Shown one piece after another: positions 1 to 5,713 of a stretch of DNA of 5,748 nt; positions within the stretch are counted from its first letter, which is position 1; every line of letters starts with the position of its first letter. This DNA comes from an uncultured Candidatus Methylacidiphilales bacterium (GTDB taxonomy: Bacteria > Verrucomicrobiota > Verrucomicrobiia > Methylacidiphilales > CALFVM01), in the NCBI GenBank assembly GCA_937928665.1, contig CALFVM010000190.1, positions 1 through 5,748 of the forward strand. Direction: 5' to 3'. Below the pieces are notes generated by a model. That model was not told where the DNA came from. It ran no database searches and worked only from the letters and a program-made list of their open reading frames with translations. The position numbers were made by a program, and so were the translations under genes.

Positions 1-415
1 CCAACTTCCCTCCCGCCTCATCCAATTCCCCCACCGGCACCGCCGCCCGCAAACCCGCCTCAAACTGCCGACGCAAAAGTGCCTCCTCCCGCGTCCCCAC
101 ATCCTCCAACATCTTGCCCAAATCGGCCATCCCCGAGGCAAACCCGACCAAGCGACCCAGCCCACCCCAGCCTCCCATCGGCAATGGCGGCAAAAACCAC
201 CGCCGTCCGAACATCCCCGCCGCTGTTTCATCCGACCAAAAATGCAAATGCACCCAGGGCACCCCGGTCCCTTGCCGCCCAAAACCGATCTCCCCACAGA
301 AACCATCCCCCGTCGTCAGCCGCACCGCCACCGGACGTTCCGCCCCGGCACTGACCTCCGGCAAGACGCCCCCGACCGCCTCCACATACAGCCTCAGCCG
401 AAGCCGCGCTGACAT
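1..415 (-). CDS. Unrecognised protein, partial (C-terminus beyond the left edge)
   Basis: An open minus-strand frame runs from an ATG at 415-413 to the window edge, giving 138 codons with no stop. It begins MSARLRLRLYVEAVGG. The middle is rich in Gly and aromatic residues (FGRQGTGVPWVHLHFWSDE, then a segment with PPLPMGGWGG), and an amphipathic stretch follows (GKMLEDVGTREEALLRRQFE). I see no signal peptide, membrane segment or known catalytic motif and do not recognise the family. It starts 20 bases after the stop of the upstream glycosyltransferase, so it is probably in the same operon. A purine-rich GGGGGAG lies 9 bases before this ATG and supports it. An in-frame GTG at 439-437 overlaps the upstream TGA as GTGA and would add eight residues (VITGEKLA, with the GTG read as Met); this is a real alternative because the other operon here uses the same GTGA junction. 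That the frame is coding is supported by its length, G-ending codon use matching the neighbour, and tight spacing. Function is unknown. Confidence 0.7.
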   Translation of the reverse strand, partial: MSARLRLRLYVEAVGGVLPEVSAGAERPVAVRLTTGDGFCGEIGFGRQGTGVPWVHLHFWSDETAAGMFGRRWFLPPLPMGGWGGLGRLVGFASGMADLGKMLEDVGTREEALLRRQFEAGLRAAVPVGELDEAGGKL

Positions 416-435
416 CGCCAGTTTCTCCCCCGTGA

Positions 436-1581
436 TCACGCCACCCCCACCACTTTCTTCCACAACTCCACCGGGTCATGCTCCGGGCGTGCGGCCAGCA
501 CCCCGGAGCGCACCGCTTCATAGACAGCCCGACTTTCCAGCCATCGCCGCACCACCTTCCGCAAATCCCCCGCACTCCGCACCACCGGCCCAATCCCGTG
601 TCCCTGACAATACCGCACCGTAATTCGCTCCTGCGGCATCACCCCGCCAAGCCCATTCACAATCAGCGGCACCCCCGCCATGATCGTTTCACTCGTTGTC
701 CCCGTCCCTCCACGCGCCACCACCGCCCACGATACCGACATCAACCGCGCCATATCCGTCCGCAACCCCAGCGGTCTCACCCGCATTGTCCGGCTCCGCC
801 CCGCCCATCGCTTCACCTCCACCCGCGTCCGCGACGAACGCCCGCACACCGCCAACACCTGTGGAGGTCTCGGCAACCCCTCCAACGCACGCAAAAACGC
901 CGTGTGATTGTTCGCCCCTCGCCCGCCCGTCGATAACATAATTATCGGCTGGCCCGGCTCCAACCCCAACTCCCGCACAAACGCCTCTCTCTCTCCTGCC
1001 CCCATCGGCGGTCCGTAAAAACTCGGGTCCAGCATAAACCCACCCGCCCACGTCCGCTCCGCCGCCATCCCTAAAGCACGTGCCGCCTCACACGTCTCCT
1101 CCACCGCACCCACAAACAAATCGGCCTCCGGATTCACCCAATGCCGACTGAACCCATACCCGCCCGACAACTCCCCGCAATACGTCACACACCGCACCCG
1201 CCTCTCTCCCAGCGTATCCCGCGCCACCTCGAAAAACGCGTGATTCAACGAAGGATGCACCGACACCACCACCTCCGGCTCCACCGTCTCCAACAAACCC
1301 CGGAACAACCCCGCATTCCTGAGAAAAGCCTTGGACCGACACGGCCCGGCCACCTCCAGAAAGTTAAAGTAAAGGTGATGCAGATTCGGATAATGCCGCT
1401 GAATCCAATTATACAAACCCACCCCAAACTGATAGACCCGCGACGTCTGCTCCAGTGCCTGGTGACTCTCCACCTCCAACTCCAGCTCCCGCAAACCTTC
1501 CCGACCGGCCCACGCCGCGAATGACCTTGCCCGCATATCGTGTCCGCCGCCCGTGCTTGAAGTTAAAATCAAAACCCGCAT
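436..1581 (-). CDS. MGDG synthase-like glycosyltransferase (GT28-type fold)
   Basis: A 381-residue protein resembling monogalactosyldiacylglycerol synthases and the bacterial processive diacylglycerol glucosyltransferases. Those are membrane-associated GT-B enzymes moving a sugar from a UDP-sugar to a lipid acceptor. What is seen: the N-terminal domain opens with strand MRVLILTSSTGGGHDMRA (1-18), the glycine-rich loop plus His typical of the family, and carries SVHPSLNH (107-114). The C-terminal nucleotide-sugar domain has STGGRGANNH (217-226), a GGTGTTSE motif (291-298) followed by AGVPLIVNG, and a PQE motif (316-318), as in MurG-type donor-binding domains. There is no signal peptide; peripheral membrane association is expected from the family. 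The ATG at 1581 is preferred over an upstream in-frame TTG at 1593 because the conserved strand begins directly at MRVLIL. The exact donor and acceptor (glycolipid, or another lipid-linked or LPS sugar) cannot be read from sequence. It diverges from dnaB, and its start is 60 bases from the 1641-1663 palindrome, which could control it. Confidence 0.8.
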   Translation of the reverse strand: MRVLILTSSTGGGHDMRARSFAAWAGREGLRELELEVESHQALEQTSRVYQFGVGLYNWIQRHYPNLHHLYFNFLEVAGPCRSKAFLRNAGLFRGLLETVEPEVVVSVHPSLNHAFFEVARDTLGERRVRCVTYCGELSGGYGFSRHWVNPEADLFVGAVEETCEAARALGMAAERTWAGGFMLDPSFYGPPMGAGEREAFVRELGLEPGQPIIMLSTGGRGANNHTAFLRALEGLPRPPQVLAVCGRSSRTRVEVKRWAGRSRTMRVRPLGLRTDMARLMSVSWAVVARGGTGTTSETIMAGVPLIVNGLGGVMPQERITVRYCQGHGIGPVVRSAGDLRKVVRRWLESRAVYEAVRSGVLAARPEHDPVELWKKVVGVA

Positions 1582-1640
1582 GACACCGCCCAATCCGCAA
1601 ATCTACGTTCCCTTCTGTCCCTGCGGCAAAGGTTTTTCAA

Positions 1641-1663
1641 GTTATTCACACCCTGTGAATAAC
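1641..1663. promoter_or_regulatory. Perfect inverted repeat made of two DnaA-box-like 9-mers
   Basis: The arm GTTATTCACA (1641-1650) is followed by a CCC spacer and then by its exact reverse complement (1654-1663). Each arm contains TTATTCACA, which fits the relaxed bacterial DnaA-box consensus TTWTNCACA (strict form TTATCCACA); the two boxes are inverted with 3 bases between the repeat arms. It sits in the divergent intergenic region, 60 bases from the glycosyltransferase start and 158 bases before the dnaB start. No T-run follows on either strand, so an intrinsic terminator is unlikely. That it is a protein-binding site is inferred from the perfect symmetry; that DnaA is the ligand is inferred from the 9-mer match and the neighbouring replication gene. 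An operator for another dimeric regulator is the main alternative. Confidence 0.6.
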
Positions 1664-1719
1664 CCAGTGAACAAGGGCATTTTCATGACGCCCCCGAGGC
1701 AAACCCGCGTCAGATTGCC

Positions 1720-1800
1720 CCATCCTCACCCTCTTCTTCCCAAATCACCCAGAACTTCTTCTTCCCCATCCCAACCTTTTTCTTCCCGACCCACCGCCTT
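1720..1800. other. Pyrimidine-rich tract upstream of dnaB
   Basis: The + strand here is almost all C and T with few purines. It contains the octamer TTCTTCCC three times (1734-1741, 1759-1766, 1780-1787) with start-to-start distances of 25 and 21 bases. It lies directly before dnaB and has no convincing coding frame. The strand bias exceeds that of the already C-rich surroundings because T is also enriched. It may be a pyrimidine-rich leader of the dnaB transcript, a DNA unwinding or low-complexity element, or simply drift; no promoter consensus could be placed in it. Confidence 0.4.
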
Positions 1801-1821
1801 GCACCATAACTGAACCCCACC

Positions 1822-3285
1822 ATGATCGCCCAAGCCACCCCCCAGGAATACCGCCGCGGTCGAGCCCAGCCCATCCAGGTCAAACTCGAAGGCCTCCCAC
1901 CCATTCACAGCCCCGAAGCCGAATCCGCCGTCCTCGGCGCCATCCTCGCCCAACCGCAAACCGTTCTTTCCCTCGCCATCGAAGCGCTCGTCCCCGAAGA
2001 CTTCTTCAATCCCGCCCACCAAACCCTCTTCCGCGCCCTCCTCGACATGGACCGGGCCTCCATCCCCATCGATCTCTCCTCCGTCCTCGGCTTCCTCAAG
2101 GACCGGAAGCTCGACGAAGCCATCGGTGGCCCCGCCCTCCTCGGGGACCTTGCCACCAGCGTCGTCTCGATCCTCACCGCCCCCACCCACATCAAAACCG
2201 TCCAGGACAAAGCCACCCTCCGCCGCCTCCTCGACGCCTGCGCCCGCATTGCCTACGAGGCCCATGACCGCGGCCACGACGTCCAAGGCGTTGTGGACGA
2301 AGCCGCCAGCCAAATCTTCGCCATCACCGACCGCAAAGCCAGTGCCGGCATTATCGACACCAAGGCCGCCCTCCTCAACGCCATCAACCTTATCGAACGG
2401 ATGCGCAAATCCCGCGGCAAATGCTCCGGCATCCCCTCCGGTTTCGAAGAACTCGATCACCTCACCGGCGGATTCAAACCCGGCGAAATGATCGTCCTGG
2501 CCGCCCGACCCGGCGTCGGGAAAACCGCTCTCGCCCTCTCCATGGTCGCTTCCATGCTCAAGGAACGCTACGACATGGCCTCCGACAGCTACATTCGCCC
2601 AGGCTACTCCGTCGCCTTCTTCAGCCTCGAAATGACCGCTGAGCAACTCATGCTCCGCCTCCTCGCCCTCTCCGGCAACATCGCCATGGATAAAATCACC
2701 AAAGGCCAGCTCTCCGACGCCGAACTCATGGGCCTCAACCACATCGGCTCGGAACTCGCCGACATGCGCCTCTTCATCGACGAATCCTCCATGCTCTCCA
2801 TCAACCAGCTCCGCGCCAAAGCCCGCCGCCTGCGCCAGGACAACCAGAAGAAAGTCGACATCATCGTCATCGACTACCTCCAGCTTCTCACCTCCACCTC
2901 CGAAAAAGCCAAAGACAACCGCCAGGTCGAAGTCGCCGAAATCTCCCGCGGCATCAAGGCTCTCGCCCTCGAACTCAAAATCCCCATCATCGTCCTCGCC
3001 CAGCTCAACCGCAAACCCGACGAAGGCAACAACGAGCCCGCCCTCCACCACCTTCGCGAATCCGGCTCCATCGAACAAGATGCCGATGTCGTCATGATGC
3101 TCTCCGCCGCCCAAAAGCCCCAGTCCGACGAGGACAAAGCCAACCCCGCTCCCCCCCGTCACGGCTACGCCCAGGAAATGATCCTCAACCTCGTCAAACA
3201 ACGCAACGGCCCCACCGACCGACTCGGCCTCATCTTCCAACGCGAATACACCCGCTTCGCCAGCAAACCTCGCACCGGAAAATAA
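1822..3285 (+). CDS. dnaB: Replicative DNA helicase DnaB
   Basis: A 487-residue hexameric ring helicase that unwinds DNA ahead of the replisome, moving 5'-3' on the lagging-strand template and recruiting primase. The N-terminal domain starts at LPPIHSPEAESAVLGAIL (25-42), the usual DnaB opening, and extends to about 130; a linker leads to the RecA-like motor (about 190-480). Motor motifs seen: Walker A ARPGVGKT (228-235), SLEMTAEQL (268-276) with the catalytic Glu at 270, Walker B VDIIVIDYLQLL (345-356), VLAQLNR (391-397), LRESGSIEQDADVVM (411-425) and KQRNGP (459-464), the region carrying the arginine finger. It is slightly longer than typical DnaB (about 450-470), partly through roughly 12 extra residues around 250-261 between Walker A and the SLEM strand. 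There is no intein. The ATG at 1822 is the first start after an in-frame TAA at 1807-1809, but no Shine-Dalgarno precedes it. The divergent upstream region carries DnaA-box-like sites, hinting at replication-linked control. Confidence 0.97.
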   Translation: MIAQATPQEYRRGRAQPIQVKLEGLPPIHSPEAESAVLGAILAQPQTVLSLAIEALVPEDFFNPAHQTLFRALLDMDRASIPIDLSSVLGFLKDRKLDEAIGGPALLGDLATSVVSILTAPTHIKTVQDKATLRRLLDACARIAYEAHDRGHDVQGVVDEAASQIFAITDRKASAGIIDTKAALLNAINLIERMRKSRGKCSGIPSGFEELDHLTGGFKPGEMIVLAARPGVGKTALALSMVASMLKERYDMASDSYIRPGYSVAFFSLEMTAEQLMLRLLALSGNIAMDKITKGQLSDAELMGLNHIGSELADMRLFIDESSMLSINQLRAKARRLRQDNQKKVDIIVIDYLQLLTSTSEKAKDNRQVEVAEISRGIKALALELKIPIIVLAQLNRKPDEGNNEPALHHLRESGSIEQDADVVMMLSAAQKPQSDEDKANPAPPRHGYAQEMILNLVKQRNGPTDRLGLIFQREYTRFASKPRTGK

Positions 3286-3330
3286 CCCCCCTTTCGTCTT
3301 CATCCTCATCCCCCCCCGCCGGGAACTGGC

Positions 3331-3359
3331 TTGCGCCTCCCGCCCGCCTCCGGCATAAC
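3331..3359 (+). promoter_or_regulatory. Candidate promoter for the lipoprotein-cofG operon
   Basis: TTGCGC (3331-3336) is separated by 17 bases from CATAAC (3354-3359), a weak match to the sigma-70 -35/-10 arrangement. The -10-like box ends only 8 bases before the lipoprotein ATG, so transcripts from it would have little or no leader. The 82-base gap after dnaB has no evident terminator hairpin, so readthrough from dnaB is equally possible. A run of eight C residues lies at 3310-3317. Confidence 0.25.
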
Positions 3360-3367
3360 CCTCCGCT

Positions 3368-4408
3368 ATGCGTGTTTTCGGCCGGTTGGCAGCATGGGTT
3401 GCCCTCGCTTGCCTGGTCGCCTGCGGCGGCGGCAAAGAAAAGGAAATCATTCGCGAGGTTGATGGTCTCCTCGCCGAGAAAAAATACGAACAAGCCCTTC
3501 ACCTTCTCCAACGTGAGCTGCGCGAAGATCCCAAAAACGAAAAACTTCTCCGCCACTTCGTTCACCTCTTCCTGCGCACAGAACAGGTCAATTTCGCGGC
3601 CGAAGCCTACCGCCGCCTCCTCGAGGTCAATCCCAAGGACAAAACCCTCGAAAACGCCCTTCACCCCCGGAACGACGCCACCGAGCGCGTCGTTGCGGCC
3701 AAGGCTCTCGGCCTCATCAAAGACCCCGCCTCGGTTCCCGCTCTCATCCGCGCCGCCTCCGATCCCGAAAAATCCGTCCGCCACGCCGCCGTCCTCGCCC
3801 TCGGCGATATCAAAGATCCTCGGGCCGTTCCTGTCCTCATCGCCACCCTGAAAGACAACGACTGGTTCGTCCGCGCCGAAGCCGCCGTCGCCCTCGGTAA
3901 AGTCGGCGATCACCACGCCGCCCGGGAACTCTTCACCCTCCTCGACGATCCCGACCGCTACGTGCGGGAAAACACCATGAAGGCTCTCCAACAATTGGCC
4001 ACCCCGGACAATCGCTCCGCCTTTGTCGATGCCCTGCACCGTCCCGAACCCGCCGTCCGCGTGATGGCGGCCGTTGCCCTCGCGCACACTGGCGACATCA
4101 CCGGCCTCCCCATCCTCCTCGACGAAGCCAGGAACCCCGATTCCCGCCAACGCATCGACGCCCTCCGCGCCACCATTCGTCTTCGTGATCCCGCCGCCGT
4201 TGAAACCCTCCGTGAATTGGTCGATGACCCCAACGCCTCCGTCCGCATCCTCGCCATCATCGGCCTGGGCGAACTTCGGGACACCGCCTCAGCCGACCGC
4301 ATCAAAGCCATCGCCCAAAACTCCCGTGAAGTTTCCGAAGTCCGCGTCGCCTGCCTGCGGGCACTCGACATCATGACCAACCCGCCGCCGGAAACCGCCG
4401 AACCGTGA
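3368..4408 (+). CDS. HEAT-repeat lipoprotein with N-terminal TPR-like segment
   Basis: A 346-residue predicted exported lipoprotein. The signal peptide has a basic start (MRVFGR), a hydrophobic core and lipobox LVAC (16-19), so Cys19 would be lipidated; GGG follows. Residues 24-97 form helical pairs like two TPR units (EKKYEQALHLLQREL, then AEAYRRLLEVNPKD). From about 103 to 335 there are HEAT/PBS-lyase-type repeats such as SVRHAAVLALGDIKDPRAVP. The anchoring Arg recurs at 107, 138, 169, 200, 231, 262 and 293, exactly every 31 residues, then at 326. Such proteins are binding scaffolds, and nothing catalytic is visible. The partner is unknown. The ATG at 3368 is the first start after an in-frame TAA at 3356-3358, and there is no Shine-Dalgarno. 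Its stop overlaps the cofG start (GTGA, 4405-4408), implying translational coupling. Exported scaffold and cytosolic FO synthesis make an unusual pair, so co-transcription may be only organisational. Confidence 0.9.
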   Translation: MRVFGRLAAWVALACLVACGGGKEKEIIREVDGLLAEKKYEQALHLLQRELREDPKNEKLLRHFVHLFLRTEQVNFAAEAYRRLLEVNPKDKTLENALHPRNDATERVVAAKALGLIKDPASVPALIRAASDPEKSVRHAAVLALGDIKDPRAVPVLIATLKDNDWFVRAEAAVALGKVGDHHAARELFTLLDDPDRYVRENTMKALQQLATPDNRSAFVDALHRPEPAVRVMAAVALAHTGDITGLPILLDEARNPDSRQRIDALRATIRLRDPAAVETLRELVDDPNASVRILAIIGLGELRDTASADRIKAIAQNSREVSEVRVACLRALDIMTNPPPETAEP

Positions 4409-5433
4409 CGCCGTCCCCCCGGCCTCTCACCTACTCCCGCTCCCTCACCTTCACCCTCACCCACGATTGCCCGTGGCACTGTGCCTACTGCGGGTTCCGC
4501 ACGGAAGGAGAAGGCTGGATCGCGGAAGCCGAAATCGACCGGCTCTGCCACCTCATCGGCCTCCGCCACATTCACGAAGCTCTTCTCATCTCCGGAGAAG
4601 CTCCCGGCCGCCTGCCTCACCTGAAGGCTGAACTCGGGCACCGGAGCCACAGCGATTTCATCAGCCTGGCCAATGCCATCGCCGACCGTGCCCTCGCCGC
4701 CGGCGCCCTCCCCCACGGCAATTATGGTGCCCTCAGCGAGCCTGAACTCGCCCGCCTCCGGCCCCACCACGTCTCCATGGGGCTCATGCTCGAAAACGTC
4801 CGGGATCACCCCTGGGCTCCCGAAAAACGCGCCGCCGGACGCCTGGCCACCCTCAATGCCGCCGGTCGCCTCCGCATTCCCTTCACCTCGGGCCTGCTCC
4901 TCGGCCTCGGCGAAACCCCCGTCTCCCGGCTTGAATCTCTCGACGCCCTCGCCACCAGCCATCAGTGCCACGGACATCTTCAGGAGATTCTCCTCCAGCC
5001 CTTCGTCCCCAATGCGCACTCACCCCTCCAACACGTCCCCGATCCGCTCGGTCCCGACGATTTCCTCAATCTCATTGCCGAGTGGCGGCAGCGTTGCCCC
5101 GACGTCCCCGTCCAGGTACCGCCCAACCTCGTCCCCTTCTGGTCTGAAATTGCCTCCGCCATCGATGACCTCGGCGGCATCTCGCCGGCCCGCGACGAGG
5201 TTAACCCTGACCATCCCTGGGCCGCGGAAGAACGCTACTGCCAACAGGCCGCCCAGGTCGGTTGCCAGCTCACGCCCCGGCTGGCTGTTTACGACCGCTT
5301 CCTTCAACCGGATTGGATCGACCCGGCACTCCTCCCGCGCGCCCAAGCTCTTCGTGCCAGGCTCGCCCCAGCCTCCCCGCTCCAGCCCTGCTGCAACGAA
5401 GTTGTTACTTGCTCCTCCGACTCCGCCGACTAA
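4405..5433 (+). CDS. cofG: FO synthase subunit 1, radical SAM CofG
   Basis: A 342-residue cytosolic radical-SAM enzyme, 7,8-didemethyl-8-hydroxy-5-deazariboflavin synthase subunit. In the family, CofH joins tyrosine to the ribityl-diaminouracil intermediate and CofG then closes the ring with loss of ammonia, giving FO, the chromophore of coenzyme F420 and of some photolyase antennas. Family features seen: CPWHCAYCGF with CxxxCxxC (Cys22, 26, 29) binding the 4Fe-4S cluster, SGEAP (63-67), LPHGNYG (102-108), SMGLMLE (124-130), RIPFTSGLLLGLGET (157-171), QEILLQPFVPN (193-203), QVPPNL (237-242), DLGGISP (255-261) and EVNPDHPW (265-272). Length is normal for stand-alone CofG. The start is a GTG overlapping the lipoprotein stop; the conserved core begins soon after, so this start is secure. 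No CofH domain is fused and none lies in the window. The C-terminal tail carries extra cysteines (329, 330, 336) outside the core. A CofG-like enzyme with a changed substrate cannot be excluded, but motif conservation argues for true CofG. Confidence 0.93.
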   Translation: MTPSPRPLTYSRSLTFTLTHDCPWHCAYCGFRTEGEGWIAEAEIDRLCHLIGLRHIHEALLISGEAPGRLPHLKAELGHRSHSDFISLANAIADRALAAGALPHGNYGALSEPELARLRPHHVSMGLMLENVRDHPWAPEKRAAGRLATLNAAGRLRIPFTSGLLLGLGETPVSRLESLDALATSHQCHGHLQEILLQPFVPNAHSPLQHVPDPLGPDDFLNLIAEWRQRCPDVPVQVPPNLVPFWSEIASAIDDLGGISPARDEVNPDHPWAAEERYCQQAAQVGCQLTPRLAVYDRFLQPDWIDPALLPRAQALRARLAPASPLQPCCNEVVTCSSDSAD

Positions 5434-5442
5434 AATTTCCAT

Positions 5443-5682
5443 ATGGACGGAGACTACAGCAAGTTCAACCGCTTCCTTGCCATCGCCGGGCTCATCGGCA
5501 TGGGCGTCCTTGGCCTGGCCGTCGCCGCGGTGGCGAGCCAACACGGAGTCACCGATTGGGATGCCAACAAAGTCAAAACCGCTATCGTCGAAACCGGCGC
5601 AAAAGCAAAAGACGAAGTCGGGAAGTTCTTTGAGCGCAAACCGAAAACGTCTTCCTGCAACAACGGCGGCTGTAATCGTTAG
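5443..5682 (+). CDS. Small single-pass membrane protein with Cys-containing tail
   Basis: A 79-residue protein of unknown function. A short charged N-terminus (MDGDYSKFNR) precedes one membrane segment (about 11-32, FLAIAGLIGMGVLGLAVAAVAS) with glycines at 16, 19, 21 and 24 that could support helix packing. A soluble, amphipathic Lys/Glu/Ala-rich stretch follows (about 40-66, including KAKDEVGKFFERK). The tail, SSCNNGGCNR, has Cys72 and Cys77, a possible metal or disulfide pair. There is no lipobox or obvious cleavage site, so it is probably membrane anchored. The start lies 9 bases after the cofG stop, without a Shine-Dalgarno, which suggests the last gene of the lipoprotein-cofG operon. C-ending codons and a sensible membrane topology support a real gene. 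The family is not recognised, and no link to deazaflavin chemistry can be shown. Confidence 0.8.
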   Translation: MDGDYSKFNRFLAIAGLIGMGVLGLAVAAVASQHGVTDWDANKVKTAIVETGAKAKDEVGKFFERKPKTSSCNNGGCNR

Positions 5683-5697
5683 TTCCGATCAAGGCTT

Positions 5698-5713
5698 GGG
5701 AGCAACTGCTCCC
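5698..5713 (+). terminator. Short hairpin after the cofG operon, possible weak terminator
   Basis: GGGAGC and GCTCCC can pair around an AACT loop, 15 bases after the stop of the small membrane protein. The stem is only six pairs and no proper T-run follows (ATTTCTT appears some bases later), so termination is plausible but weakly supported. It is at the right place to end the lipoprotein-cofG-small protein operon. Confidence 0.3.

Noticed and set aside
114..936. Plus-strand open frames opposite the glycosyltransferase and the left-edge gene
   Set aside because: Their products are Pro/Ser/His/Arg-rich low-complexity readings of C-rich antisense DNA with no domain.
1641..1663. The palindrome as an intrinsic terminator
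   Set aside because: The stem is AT-rich, no T-run follows on either strand, and it lies between divergent gene starts where no terminator is needed.
131..1707. A 16-base exact direct repeat, CCCCGAGGCAAACCCG, at 131-146 and 1692-1707
   Set aside because: One copy is coding and the other intergenic, the match does not extend, and C-rich composition makes chance matches of this length believable.
3353..3370. GCATA/TATGC inverted pair around the lipoprotein start
   Set aside because: Only five pairs with a nine-base gap; too weak to call a regulatory hairpin.
1726..3450. A 574-codon open frame on the minus strand covering all of dnaB
   Set aside because: It is exactly antisense to a certain dnaB. 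Its product is a monotonous Gly/Glu/Asp/Val/Ala mixture without motifs, as expected from reading C-ending codons backwards.
3230..5019. Minus-strand open frames of 306 and 353 codons opposite the lipoprotein and cofG
   Set aside because: Antisense shadows of two well-supported genes with the same low-information, acidic Gly-rich composition.
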